Assembly (NCBI GenBank): GCA_028694405.1
Contig: JAQUTM010000006.1
Location: 1 to 28,834 of the forward strand
From: Oscillospiraceae bacterium
GTDB lineage: Bacteria > Bacillota > Clostridia > Oscillospirales > Ruminococcaceae
Direction: 5' to 3'
Length of the DNA stretch: 28,834 nt
Shown one piece after another: positions 1 through 8,089 of the stretch; within the stretch, counting starts at the first letter, position 1; every line of letters starts with the position of its first letter. Position numbers and translations under genes: made by a program. The notes under the pieces were generated by a model. It was not told the origin of the DNA. It saw nothing but the letters and a program-made list of their open reading frames with translations, and made no database searches.

Positions 1-936
1 CCAATGCCCGTTAACGGCGGTTTTATCTTCGGCAGGAATAGCAAAGTATCCGGCAAAGCCTCTAAAGTGGTCGATACGGGTAATATCGTAAATATGCTGG
101 GAGGTACGAAGGCGCTCTACCCACCAAGCAAAGTCTGTCTTAGCGTGATACTCCCAGTTGTATAAGGGGTTACCCCACAACTGGCCGTCTGCGCTGAAAG
201 CGTCCGGAGGACAGCCCGCCATTAAAGTTTGACGTTTATCCTGGTTTACTTGGAACAGCTGGCTATTGGCCCAGATTTCACTGGAGTCCGGGCTGACATA
301 AATGGGTATATCTCCAATAATTTGTATGCCGTTTTGGTTGGCGTAGCTCTTTAAAGCAAACCACTGTTTAAAAAACAAATATTGTACAGCCTGCCAAAAG
401 TGAATATCCTCGCCAAGGCGCAGACGCGCTTGCTTTAAGGCAGTTTCGTCGCGCAGACGCAGCTCGTCTGGCCAGTCTTGCCAAGCTACATGCAGGTTCT
501 CCGATTTTAAAGCCATAAACAAAGCATAATCTTCAAGCCAAGCCACATTGTCGGCACAAAAATATTTAAAATCTTCATCTTGACGGTTCATACGCCCTAC
601 AGCTTTGCGCAACAAAGAAAAGCGCGTGTCAAACAGCCAGCGGTAGTCAATATTTTCCCCTTCGGGATAACGAGCAGTATCACACTCTTGTTCCGTAAGC
701 AGGTTTTGCTCCTTTAGAGTGTCTAAATCAATAAAATAGGGGTTGCCCGAAAACGCGCTAAAGCTTTGATAAGGGCTATCGCCATAGCCTGTAGGGCCTA
801 TGGGTAAAATCTGCCAATAGCTTTGGCTGCTTTCTTTTAAAAAATCTACAAATTGGTAGGCTGCAGCACCTAAGCTGCCTATGCCGTAAGGGCCAGGCAA
901 GCTACTTACAGGCATTAAAATGCCGCAGGTTCTCAT
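1..936 (-). CDS. malQ: 4-alpha-glucanotransferase (amylomaltase), C-terminus off the window
   Basis: GH77 amylomaltase, which transfers alpha-1,4-glucan segments between maltodextrins and releases glucose in the cytoplasm. The 312 residues visible begin MRTCGILMPVSSLPGPYGIG and contain the family blocks WQILPIGPTGYGDSPYQS, a GDIPIYV block and TRIDHFRGF, whose Asp289 aligns with the GH77 nucleophile. Family members are roughly 500 residues, so about 180 residues lie outside the window. The ATG at 936 is chosen because GAGGA sits 7 bases upstream. It is the last visible gene of the sugar-transporter operon, 76 bases after the second permease, so the imported sugar is probably a maltodextrin. 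The family call is firm. The substrate of the transporter is inferred from this neighbour. Confidence 0.96.
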   Translation of the reverse strand, partial: MRTCGILMPVSSLPGPYGIGSLGAAAYQFVDFLKESSQSYWQILPIGPTGYGDSPYQSFSAFSGNPYFIDLDTLKEQNLLTEQECDTARYPEGENIDYRWLFDTRFSLLRKAVGRMNRQDEDFKYFCADNVAWLEDYALFMALKSENLHVAWQDWPDELRLRDETALKQARLRLGEDIHFWQAVQYLFFKQWFALKSYANQNGIQIIGDIPIYVSPDSSEIWANSQLFQVNQDKRQTLMAGCPPDAFSADGQLWGNPLYNWEYHAKTDFAWWVERLRTSQHIYDITRIDHFRGFAGYFAIPAEDKTAVNGHW

Positions 937-1012
937 ACAAGTATCCTCATTTCTTGGGTAGGACAGCATACGCAGCTGCCCCTATTGTTGCAAAATAAAA
1001 CGCATTTTTATA

Positions 1013-1873
1013 TTACCCTTTTACAGCGCCTGCTACAACACCTTTGATTATATGTTTTTGGCAAGAGAGGTAAAAAATGATAATAGGAATAATAGAAATA
1101 ACCAACATAGCCATTAAAGCGCCCATATCTTTGCTGCCATAGCTGCCGGTTAAAACGCCTTGTACAGCTACAGGAATGGTTTTATAGTCATTACCAATAA
1201 CAAGCAAAGGCAACAGGTAGTCATTCCAAACCCACATGGCATTTAAAATGGCAACGGTAATAGCAGTAGGCTTTAAGATGGGGAATACAATACGGAAGAA
1301 GATTTGTATAGGGTTACAGCCATCAATGGTAGCAGCCTCTTCAATATCCAGCGGAATACTTTTAACAAAGCCCGAAAACATAAATACCGAAAGCCCGGAG
1401 CCAAAGCCCAAATAAAGAAACAAGATACCTACCGGGTTATCTAAGTGCAGCATACTGGCAACCTTGCTCATAGAAAACATAACCATTTGGAACGGTACAA
1501 TCATGCTAAATACAAACAAGTAGTACAAAGTGCTGGTAATACGGCTTTTTACGCGTGTAATATACCACGCTGTCATAGAGGTAAACAATACAATAAGCCC
1601 AACACTGAAAACCGTAATAAAAGCACTGTAGCCAAAGGCTTTCATAAAATTGGTTTTAACAATACCGTTTATATAGTTTGTAAAGCCCACAAAAGTAGCC
1701 GCGTTATTGCCGTCCGGCAACAGGGAGGGAAAAGCAAAAGGCTGGGTAGCAATATAAAGCTTGCTTTTAAAAGAGTTCATTAACACTACAAAAATTGGAT
1801 ATAAGAACAAAAGTGCAAGAGCAAACAAAATAATAAATATAGCAATGTTAGCGGTTTTCTTTTTTGCTGCCAT
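1013..1873 (-). CDS. Sugar ABC transporter permease, MalG/GanQ type
   Basis: Inner-membrane permease of a CUT1 carbohydrate ABC importer, 286 residues with about six membrane segments. The cytoplasmic EAA loop that docks the ATPase is visible as EEAATIDGCNPIQIFFRIVFP in the second half. The N-terminus is short and lysine-rich before the first segment, as in MalG-type partners. Its ATG overlaps the TAA of the upstream permease by one base (TAATG), with AAGGAGGTGGA just upstream, so the two subunits are translationally coupled. No ATPase gene lies nearby. CUT1 systems of Firmicutes commonly share one MsmK/MsmX-type ATPase encoded elsewhere, which is the likely arrangement here. Confidence 0.94.
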   Translation of the reverse strand: MAAKKKTANIAIFIILFALALLFLYPIFVVLMNSFKSKLYIATQPFAFPSLLPDGNNAATFVGFTNYINGIVKTNFMKAFGYSAFITVFSVGLIVLFTSMTAWYITRVKSRITSTLYYLFVFSMIVPFQMVMFSMSKVASMLHLDNPVGILFLYLGFGSGLSVFMFSGFVKSIPLDIEEAATIDGCNPIQIFFRIVFPILKPTAITVAILNAMWVWNDYLLPLLVIGNDYKTIPVAVQGVLTGSYGSKDMGALMAMLVISIIPIIIFYLSCQKHIIKGVVAGAVKG

Positions 1874-2721
1874 TAGTTTTCCACCTCCTTACTGCGTGTT
1901 GCACGCAGCTGAATAAAGGCAATCGCCGCTACCATAATAAAGAACACCACTGCCTTGGCTTGGCCTACGCCCTCAAAGCCGTTGCGCCCATAAAAGGTTT
2001 TGTAAATATCCAGTGCAAGCATACGTGTGCTGGTGCCGGGGCCGCCGCCTGTTAAGGCAAGGTTTTGGTCAAACAATTTAAAAGAGTTTGTCAGTGTTAA
2101 AAATGTGCAAATGGTAACGGACGGCATAACCATGGGAATGGTAATTTTAAATAAAATTTGAGTTGGTTTGGCACCGTCAATAGAGGCTGCCTCCATCAAA
2201 TCTCCCGGGATATTTTGAATACCCGCAATATAAATAATCATCATATAGCCTATCAGCTGCCAGTTCATCAAAATTACAAGTCCCCAAAAGCCATAGCTGG
2301 CTTTTACCGTAATTGTGGTTTCAAAGTAATACAGTACACCGTTGATGATAAGCTGCCAAATATAGCCAAGAACAATACCGCCAATTAAGTTAGGCATAAA
2401 AAATACAGTACGAAACAGGTTAGTACCTTTTAGGCCGCGGGTTAACAGCAAAGCTAAAGCAAACGCCAAAATATTTATGGTAAGCACGCTAACCACAGTA
2501 AATTTAACGGTAAACCATAAAGCGCTTAAAAAAGCGCCGTCGTCTGTTGTAAAAGCTTTAATATAGTTTTCAAAGCCAACCCACTTAGCGTTTGTAATTG
2601 TTGTAAATTTGCAAAACGACAGATAAAGGCCCATTACAAAAGGTGCCAAAAAAGCGATTGTAAAGGCAATAACTGTAGGCAATGCAAAAAAAGCAAAATA
2701 TTTTTTTAATGTTTTTTGCAT
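1873..2721 (-). CDS. Sugar ABC transporter permease, MalF/LacF type
   Basis: Partner permease of the CUT1 importer, 282 residues with about six membrane segments. The EAA loop reads EAASIDGAKPTQILFKITIP. A GGGPGTSTRML block follows in the late periplasmic/cytoplasmic turn region and is typical of the MalF/LacF/UgpA group. It lacks the large extra periplasmic domain of enterobacterial MalF, as is usual in Gram-positives. It lies 163 bases downstream of the binding-protein gene, with a hairpin in between, and overlaps the next permease by one base. The start is supported by a purine-rich AAGGGAAAG just upstream, weaker than the sites of its neighbours. Confidence 0.94.
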   Translation of the reverse strand: MQKTLKKYFAFFALPTVIAFTIAFLAPFVMGLYLSFCKFTTITNAKWVGFENYIKAFTTDDGAFLSALWFTVKFTVVSVLTINILAFALALLLTRGLKGTNLFRTVFFMPNLIGGIVLGYIWQLIINGVLYYFETTITVKASYGFWGLVILMNWQLIGYMMIIYIAGIQNIPGDLMEAASIDGAKPTQILFKITIPMVMPSVTICTFLTLTNSFKLFDQNLALTGGGPGTSTRMLALDIYKTFYGRNGFEGVGQAKAVVFFIMVAAIAFIQLRATRSKEVEN

Positions 2722-2817
2722 AATCTTTCCCTTGCTTTCTTTGAATTTCTCTCTTGCTTTCCTAATAAAAACAGATAAAGATAATTATAAAAGGTGATTG
2801 TAAAGGTAATTGTAAAT

Positions 2818-2844
2818 AAAAAGCCCCGCCCACAAGGGCGGGGC
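2818..2844 (-). terminator. Hairpin plus T-tract between binding protein and permeases
   Basis: A 9-bp perfect GC stem (2823-2831 with 2836-2844, loop of 4) is followed on the minus strand by TTTTTATTTA. It lies inside the operon, 40 bases after the binding-protein stop. It is probably a partial terminator or a 3' stabiliser that keeps binding protein in excess over permeases, as known for other binding-protein-dependent operons. That role is inferred from position. Confidence 0.8.
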
Positions 2845-2884
2845 CTTTTGCCTTAAAACAATTTAATTTAATTGTAAGAGCTGA

Positions 2885-4264
2885 TTAGCCGGCTGCGTTT
2901 GCTTTTTCTGTTTTCCAACCGTCTACAACAACAGTATTTACATCATCCCAAGTTTTGGTGCCCTGTGCATACTCTAACAAAGCAGCGCCAAAGTTATCTT
3001 TAAAGGTTTGGCTGGGGAATACAGTAAAGTTCCAAGGAACGTTGTTGGTGTTAGCTTTGCCGCTCCAAGCCAAAACATCTTGTGCCAAGGGGTCAGATGG
3101 TTTAACGTCATCTCCAAAGGTGTCAAAAGGAGCAATAAAACCAAGGTCGTTTGTTACATGAGCCATACCTGCAGCGTCGGTGTACAGCCAAGTTAAAAAG
3201 TCGATAGAAGCCTGTTGGTTTTCGGCAGAAGCTTTGCCGTTAATGCAGAAGAAGTTTTCGGTACCAATGCAAATGCCCTGGCCTTTTTCGCCCTCTGCAC
3301 CAATAAACATAGGCAAGAAAGCTACGTCTTCGGGTTTAACGGTGTTGCCGTCTACGCCGGAAATTTGGCCGTAAGCCCAGTTACCGTTTTGTACCATTGC
3401 ACATTGGCCTAAAGCAAATTCTGCCATAGAATCATCTACAGATTTGCTGCCCAACAAAGTAGGTGCGCAGGTAGAGTTGTTAATATACAAGTCAAACAAG
3501 TTTTTGAATTGCTGGCCAAATTCAAATTTAATCTCGGCAGTAGCATTTGTATCGCCTAAATCAACATTGTTTTTCTGGAACTCGTAGTAAACAGGAACGT
3601 TTGCAAGGTGAGTTTGCCATCTCCAGTCTTCGCCGGTTGCCAAAGAGGTAGCAGCAAATACGCCTTTAATGCTTAAAGCATCTTTTTTAGCCTGCATGTC
3701 TTCAACAACAGCTTTCAAAGTAGCAAAATCAACAATTTCATCAGCAGATTTTACAACTGCACCGTCCATTGCTGTGTAAGCGGCAAGGATTTTTTTGTTG
3801 TAGATAATGCCGTAGCCCTCAATAACAAAGGGGATACCGTAAACGCCGCTGCCATCGGTAATGGCGATAGATTTATCCAGCAAATGGCTGTATAAATCGG
3901 TACCGGATAGGTCTGCGCAATAATCTTTCCAAGCGGCATAGCCTACAGGGCCGTTAACTTGGAAAATGGTAGGTGCGTCTGTTTTGGCAATTTCGGATTT
4001 TAATTGCTGCTCGTAGGTACCGGAAGCAGCAGTAACAACCTTAACGTCAACGCCTGTTAAAGAAGAGTATTCTTTTGCGATTGCTTGATAAGCTTCATCT
4101 TGCTCGGGTTTAAAGTTTAAAAAATAAACAGAGCCTTTTGCAGCTTCAGAGGTTGCGGTGCTACTGGAAGCAGCAGGGGTAGAACTGGAAGCACTGCTGC
4201 CGCAACCGGCAAGCATGGTCAAAGCCATTGCAAGTGTTAATGCCAATGCGAGAAACTTTTTCAT
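2885..4264 (-). CDS. Extracellular sugar-binding lipoprotein (SBP family 1)
   Basis: The 459-residue solute-binding protein of the CUT1 importer, anchored outside the membrane. It has a lipoprotein signal: MKKF, a hydrophobic run, then the lipobox LAGC with Cys20, followed by a Ser/Ala/Thr-rich linker to about residue 43. The mature part has the alternating lobes of the MalE-like cluster, with GIPFVIEGYGIIYNKK near residue 145 and a tryptophan-rich late segment (DFLTWLYT, VPWNFTVFPSQTF) typical of oligosaccharide binders. AGGAGG sits 7 bases before the ATG. It follows the LacI-type gene by 82 bases without a terminator. Maltodextrin is the likely ligand because malQ is in the operon, but ligand identity is not readable from sequence. 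Confidence 0.95.
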   Translation of the reverse strand: MKKFLALALTLAMALTMLAGCGSSASSSTPAASSSTATSEAAKGSVYFLNFKPEQDEAYQAIAKEYSSLTGVDVKVVTAASGTYEQQLKSEIAKTDAPTIFQVNGPVGYAAWKDYCADLSGTDLYSHLLDKSIAITDGSGVYGIPFVIEGYGIIYNKKILAAYTAMDGAVVKSADEIVDFATLKAVVEDMQAKKDALSIKGVFAATSLATGEDWRWQTHLANVPVYYEFQKNNVDLGDTNATAEIKFEFGQQFKNLFDLYINNSTCAPTLLGSKSVDDSMAEFALGQCAMVQNGNWAYGQISGVDGNTVKPEDVAFLPMFIGAEGEKGQGICIGTENFFCINGKASAENQQASIDFLTWLYTDAAGMAHVTNDLGFIAPFDTFGDDVKPSDPLAQDVLAWSGKANTNNVPWNFTVFPSQTFKDNFGAALLEYAQGTKTWDDVNTVVVDGWKTEKANAAG

Positions 4265-4291
4265 AGAAAATCCTCCTAAAGATTTTGTTTT

Positions 4292-4334
4292 AACAGTATT
4301 TACTGTTTTTTATAATTTATTGGTGGTTACCAAT
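4292..4334 (-). promoter_or_regulatory. Two inverted repeats upstream of the binding-protein gene
   Basis: AACAGTA-TT-TACTGTT (4292-4307) is a perfect inverted repeat, and ATTGGT-GGTT-ACCAAT (4319-4334) is a second one in the 82-base gap. A weak operator-like GCAAACGCTTTC lies nearby at 4365-4376, inside the 3' end of the regulator gene. I find no convincing -35/-10 pair here, so these could be activator or repressor sites. Function is not established. Confidence 0.4.
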
Positions 4335-4346
4335 ATAATTACCATT

Positions 4347-5366
4347 TTATTTTGGGATATAACAGCAAACGCTTTCTCCTGAAGAAAGGCTTGCGTCAAG
4401 CAAAATATTTGTTGCGGTTTCTGCTTTGCGATGAATACAATTTATAATAAGCTCCACACTGTTATCGGCAATTTCTTCAAAAGGTTGTTTTACTGTAGTA
4501 AGCTTTGGAGTACAGTAGGCGGCAAGCTCAATGCCGTCAAACCCAACTACCGAAATATCCTGCGGTACACGCAGGCCACGGTCATAGATAGCGCGTATGG
4601 CACCGATAGCCATAACATCACTCATTGCAAAAACAGCGGTTATATCAGGCATTTTATCTAAAAGCTTGCGCATATTGCTGTAAGCAGAGCCATAGGAAAA
4701 GCGGGCTTTTTGATACTGTGTCTGTTCGTCAAAAGACATATTGTGGGCTGTAAAGCTGTTTTTACAGCCTTTATAGCGCAATGCGCTGGCATCTGAAATT
4801 TCAAAGTTACCGCCTAAAACACCAATGCGTTTATGGCCGTGATTGATTAAACAGTCAATGGCAATTTCGCCGCCCTTGCAGTCGTCAACAGATACGCTGG
4901 ATAAGTTGGAAAAATTAAAATTGGAAGCCAAGTTGGTTACCAGTACGCTGGGAACTTTAATTTGCTCAAACCCCGAAGTGAAGTTTGCGGCATTACCACC
5001 CAAAAAGAGTATGCCCAAAGGTTTGCGTTCGCGGCAAATTTTACAAGCCTCTATAACTTCGTTGGCGTCCTCATCTAAATAATGTACTGCGGCGGTATAT
5101 CCGGCGGCTCCGATTTTGGTTTGCATTTGCTCAATAATAGTGGCAAACAGCATATTGGAAATACCCTTTACCACAATGGCAATATTGGTGCTGACCTGTT
5201 GTTTAAGCTGCTTTGCATTGTTATTGGGGACAAACTGATGTGCCTCTACGATTGCTTGAATTTTTGCTTTGGTTTCCGGGCTTACATCGGGGTGATTATT
5301 TAAAGCGCGAGAAACGGTGCTGACAGCATATCCGGATTCTTTTGCAATATCTTTTATTGTCACCAC
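4347..5366 (-). CDS. LacI-family transcriptional regulator
   Basis: Sugar-responsive DNA-binding repressor. The N-terminal LacI helix-turn-helix reads TIKDIAKESGYAVSTVSRAL, followed by the hinge region and then a periplasmic-binding-protein-like effector domain (blocks GVLGGNFE, AVFAMSDVMAIGAIRA and VVGFDGIELAAYCTP). No ATG fits. GAGGA ends at 5373, so a GTG at 5372 would have no spacer. The GTG at 5366 has 6 bases and the GTG at 5363 has 9. I use 5366, but 5363 (giving M-TIKDIA) is equally possible. Three operator-like cores lie between its promoter and the start codon, suggesting autoregulation. It probably controls the maltodextrin operon directly downstream. CcpA-like global action is less likely given the local context. 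Confidence 0.94.
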   Translation of the reverse strand: MVTIKDIAKESGYAVSTVSRALNNHPDVSPETKAKIQAIVEAHQFVPNNNAKQLKQQVSTNIAIVVKGISNMLFATIIEQMQTKIGAAGYTAAVHYLDEDANEVIEACKICRERKPLGILFLGGNAANFTSGFEQIKVPSVLVTNLASNFNFSNLSSVSVDDCKGGEIAIDCLINHGHKRIGVLGGNFEISDASALRYKGCKNSFTAHNMSFDEQTQYQKARFSYGSAYSNMRKLLDKMPDITAVFAMSDVMAIGAIRAIYDRGLRVPQDISVVGFDGIELAAYCTPKLTTVKQPFEEIADNSVELIINCIHRKAETATNILLDASLSSGESVCCYIPK

Positions 5367-5385
5367 ATACACTCCTCACACAGTT

Positions 5386-5426
5386 GAAAACGTTTCCGCA
5401 AACGTTACTGGAAACGTTTCCGAAAC
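5386..5426. promoter_or_regulatory. Tandem LacI-type operator cores (cre-like)
   Basis: GAAAACGTTTCC (5386-5397) and the perfect palindrome GGAAACGTTTCC (5410-5421) flank a degenerate copy, GCAAACGTTACT (5398-5409). The three central CG steps are exactly 12 bases apart. The block lies just downstream of the predicted transcription start of the regulator gene and before its ribosome binding site. The outer copies also resemble catabolite-responsive elements with a few mismatches, so CcpA binding is an alternative. Confidence 0.72.
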
Positions 5427-5437
5427 TCTATGGTTTT

Positions 5438-5466
5438 ATAATATACAACTGTGCGGTAAAATGCAA
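5438..5466 (-). promoter_or_regulatory. Sigma-A promoter of the LacI-family gene
   Basis: On the minus strand, TTGCAT (5466-5461), a 17-base spacer and TATTAT (5443-5438). The predicted start near 5431 places the operator block at 5386-5426 in the initially transcribed region, suited to roadblock repression. Confidence 0.65.
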
Positions 5467-5663
5467 TAGGGCAATTATAAAAACGTCATTTTACTACCAA
5501 AAGCAGAAAAAATCTTGTGCATAATGACACTTGAAAAACAAAAATTGTAACTTTTAATCGACCATTTGTAAGCAATATCCAACAAATTTAATTTTAAAAA
5601 AGAATGATAAACTAAAAACAGGTTTTTAACAATTTGTAAAATATACAAAAAGAAACAATAAAA

Positions 5664-5693
5664 TTGGAAAACCTGAAAAAAAGATGTTATACT
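5664..5693 (+). promoter_or_regulatory. Putative promoter of the DUF624 gene cluster
   Basis: TTGGAA (5664-5669), an 18-base spacer and TATACT (5688-5693), 59 bases before the ATG at 5753. The rest of the 386-base divergent gap (5367-5752) is AT-rich, and I see nothing else in it beyond the operator block and the minus-strand promoter. Confidence 0.6.
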
Positions 5694-5752
5694 TTATTAA
5701 AATTAACATCATGTACTGCACAGCAAAACGCAGTATATAAAAGGAGCAAACC

Positions 5753-6550
5753 ATGGGTCTATTTGGAAACGGTTATAATCGGCCTGGTCCCGGCGTAAGT
5801 AAGGACCAGCCAGACAAAAAAGGCATTATGCGCTTTTTTGAGGTGTTTGGCCGTGACGCAGGAGAACTTATAAAGGCAAACTTTATGTTTTTAATTTGCG
5901 GCTTGCCAACTTTGGCGGCAGTTGCACTTTATTTTATGATGCCAAGCATAATTTTTATACTTTTAATTGCAGTTACCTGTGTATTAACGGGCCCTGCCCT
6001 TTGTGCCATGAATTATGTAATTATAAAAATGGCGCGTAATCAGCCCGGATATATCGGCCATGATTTTAAAAAGTCTTTTAAAGAAAACTTTAAGCAGGGT
6101 GCCATTGCCGGTCTTATTTTGGGTACCGGTTGGTGTATGCTTATTTTTAGCGGATATATCTATTTAACCAATATGTTTGCAGGCAAATTCAGCTTGTTTT
6201 TGGTATTTTATTTGTTTGCCGCCTTTTTACTGGGTGGAATTACCTGTTTTGTACCTGCTCAGATTGCCACAGTAGAGCTTGGCTTAGGCGATATTTTTAA
6301 AAACAGCATTTTGCTAACCTTTGGGTTTCTTCCGCGCAGCCTGCCGGCTATTTTAGTAAGCGGCGCACTTGTAGCAGTGCAAGCCATGTATTTTCCCATC
6401 TCCGTTATTGTCATTCCGTTTTTTGGCTTTAGCCTGCCTTGTTTGATTGCCATTTTAATTGTATGGCCGGTTATGAAAAAGGTTTTTGTAGAGCAAAGTC
6501 ATTTGGACGCCTTTAAAGAGGACGATGACGAAAACAACACAAAAGAATAA
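5753..6550 (+). CDS. DUF624 / YesL-like polytopic membrane protein
   Basis: A 265-residue membrane protein. After a polar head of about 35 residues comes FFEVFGRDAGELIKANFMFLICGLPTLA, whose pattern of FF, G-D-LIK-N-FLxC-LP matches the YesL/DUF624 family. It then has about five hydrophobic segments and an acidic tail (DAFKEDDDENN). The biochemical role of the family is unknown. Members often sit beside CUT1 sugar transporters, as this one does, being divergent from the LacI-maltodextrin operon. AAAGGAG lies 7 bases before the ATG. It begins a short plus-strand cluster with a PHP enzyme 12 bases downstream and a GNAT after that. Confidence 0.85.
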   Translation: MGLFGNGYNRPGPGVSKDQPDKKGIMRFFEVFGRDAGELIKANFMFLICGLPTLAAVALYFMMPSIIFILLIAVTCVLTGPALCAMNYVIIKMARNQPGYIGHDFKKSFKENFKQGAIAGLILGTGWCMLIFSGYIYLTNMFAGKFSLFLVFYLFAAFLLGGITCFVPAQIATVELGLGDIFKNSILLTFGFLPRSLPAILVSGALVAVQAMYFPISVIVIPFFGFSLPCLIAILIVWPVMKKVFVEQSHLDAFKEDDDENNTKE

Positions 6551-6562
6551 GGTAACTTACAG

Positions 6563-7384
6563 ATGCAGCTTACAAGTAATATGCATACCCATACTGCTTA
6601 TTGTGACGGAAAAAATACCGCTGAAGAAATGGTGCAGGCAGCCATTAAAAAAGGCTTTACCACATTGGGATTTAGTGGGCACTGTTATGTGCCTCAAGAG
6701 CAGTTTGGCATGGACCAGCACACTCTGCAAGCTTATATTGCAGAGGTAACGCGGTTAAAAGAAAAGTACAAGGACCGCATAGATATATTACTGGGAATAG
6801 AATTGGACAATACAGCGGCTCCGATTTCTTTGGAAAGCTTTGATTATTACATTGCGGATATACATGCCGTTTACAGCGAAAAAACAAGGCAGTATTATGT
6901 AGTAGATGACAAGCGTGAAATCTTGTTAAAAGCTTTGCAAGAGGGGTTTGACAACAATACGCAAGCGATGTACCATGCATATTTTGCGCAGTATGCCGCC
7001 TTTGTAACATCGAAAAAACCCCTTTATGCGGCTCATATGGACTTGATTTGTAAATTAAATGGGCAAAACGACATTTTTGATGAAACAGCTTCCTCTTATC
7101 AAAAAGAGGCTTTAAGCTGTTTAGAAAAATTGGCGCAGGCGCGATTGCCGCTGGAGGTAAACACAGGCGGTATTTACCGCGGATACCGAAAAGCACCGTA
7201 TCCTGCTAAATTTTTGTTAGAAGCATGGAGGCAAATGCAGGGCGAGGTAATTATCGCTTCTGACAGCCATGATGCAGACAGCATTGATTTTTATTTTGAA
7301 GAAATGCAGAAATATCTCAAAAAAATAGGGTATACCTATGTTTTAACGGCCACCAAACAAGGTCTTGTGCGGCAATTTCTGTAA
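6563..7384 (+). CDS. PHP-domain phosphoesterase, histidinol-phosphatase (HisK/HisJ) type
   Basis: A 273-residue metal-dependent PHP enzyme. Metal-binding signatures include H8-T-H10 (NMHTHTAYCDG), GHCYVPQ near residue 40, the central IELDN glutamate, AAHMDLICK, and the late ASDSHD. Length and order fit the HisK/HisJ histidinol-phosphate phosphatase group, which removes phosphate in the next-to-last step of histidine synthesis. No other his gene is in the window, and the same fold serves other phosphoesters, so I leave the symbol blank. The ribosome binding site is weak (AAGG about 10 bases upstream), and it starts 12 bases after the DUF624 stop, so coupled translation is likely. Confidence 0.82.
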   Translation: MQLTSNMHTHTAYCDGKNTAEEMVQAAIKKGFTTLGFSGHCYVPQEQFGMDQHTLQAYIAEVTRLKEKYKDRIDILLGIELDNTAAPISLESFDYYIADIHAVYSEKTRQYYVVDDKREILLKALQEGFDNNTQAMYHAYFAQYAAFVTSKKPLYAAHMDLICKLNGQNDIFDETASSYQKEALSCLEKLAQARLPLEVNTGGIYRGYRKAPYPAKFLLEAWRQMQGEVIIASDSHDADSIDFYFEEMQKYLKKIGYTYVLTATKQGLVRQFL

Positions 7385-7403
7385 TATAAAAGGAGAAATT
7401 TGT

Positions 7404-7994
7404 ATGGAGGAAAGCTTTTTACGCTTTGCAACTGTAAAGGACGCAGCCGACATAGCAAAAATTTATAAGCCCTATGTAGAAAATACTTGTATAACCTTTG
7501 AGTACGAACCGCCTGCGGTGGAGGAATTTGAGCGCCGCATTACCCATACTTTGGAGCAGTACCCGTATTTGGTGTGCCAATGTAAAGAAAAAACAGTTGG
7601 GTACGCCTACGGCAGTTTATTTCGTGGCAGAACCGCTTATAGCTGGGACGTTGAGCTGAGTATATATGTAGCGGAAAGTATGCACGGCAGAGGAATAGGC
7701 CGCGCTTTATACACCGCACTGTTAGAATTGCTTGCTTTACAGCAGTACCGCAACGCATATGGTGTAATTGCAAGCCCCAACGAAAAAAGCGAACATATGC
7801 ACAGAGACATGGGGTTTGTACAGGAGGCAAGACTGCAAAACAGCGGGTACAAATCAGAAAAATGGTGGGACGTAGTAATTTATACCAAGACCTTAAATCC
7901 TTTTGATAAGCCTGTGACACCTATTGCCATTAACGCTGTATCCAAAGAATCGTGCGCGCAAATTTTGCACAGCGCACAGCAATACTTAAAATAA
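7404..7994 (+). CDS. GNAT acetyltransferase, phosphinothricin/methionine-sulfone acetyltransferase-like
   Basis: A 196-residue GNAT enzyme that transfers acetyl from acetyl-CoA to an amine. The N-terminal FATVKDAADIAKIYKPYVENT, the ITFE block and SWDVELSIYV, followed by the acetyl-CoA loop GRGIGRALY and the late KSEKWWDVVIYTKTL, match the Pat/MnaT subfamily that acetylates phosphinothricin-like compounds and methionine sulfone or sulfoximine. The chosen ATG follows AAAGGAGAAATTTGT and lies 19 bases after the PHP stop; earlier in-frame codons would overlap that gene. The C-terminus runs about 30 residues beyond the usual end. The true substrate is unknown. It ends the cluster, and a terminator follows 44 bases later. 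Confidence 0.88.
   Translation: MEESFLRFATVKDAADIAKIYKPYVENTCITFEYEPPAVEEFERRITHTLEQYPYLVCQCKEKTVGYAYGSLFRGRTAYSWDVELSIYVAESMHGRGIGRALYTALLELLALQQYRNAYGVIASPNEKSEHMHRDMGFVQEARLQNSGYKSEKWWDVVIYTKTLNPFDKPVTPIAINAVSKESCAQILHSAQQYLK
7965..7992 (+). promoter_or_regulatory. Possible promoter for the downstream flippase gene
   Basis: TTGCAC (7965-7970), a 16-base spacer and TAAAAT (7987-7992) lie at the very end of the GNAT gene. If used, the transcript would start just upstream of the hairpin at 8039-8069, making that hairpin a leader attenuator. This is a weak call. Confidence 0.3.
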
Positions 7995-8038
7995 AGACAA
8001 GCTATATACATTTTTTTTGTTGCTTGCACATAAATATT

Positions 8039-8069
8039 ACCGTGGTACTAGGTACCGCGGTATTTTTTT
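8039..8069 (+). terminator. Intrinsic terminator just before the SpoVB-like gene
   Basis: A 10-bp stem with one G-T pair (8039-8048 with 8052-8061), a 3-base loop and a following A-T7 tract. It is suited to ending the DUF624-PHP-GNAT transcript. It stops only about 10 bases before the GGAGG of the next gene, so the flippase must either be read through this hairpin or have a promoter upstream of it. Confidence 0.88.
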
Positions 8070-8089
8070 GCGCATGCGCGGAGGTGTTT

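Noticed and set aside
6672..7196. 174-codon minus-strand open frame opposite the PHP gene
   Set aside because: It lacks a ribosome binding site, has an odd Cys/His-rich composition, and lies entirely opposite a well-supported gene.
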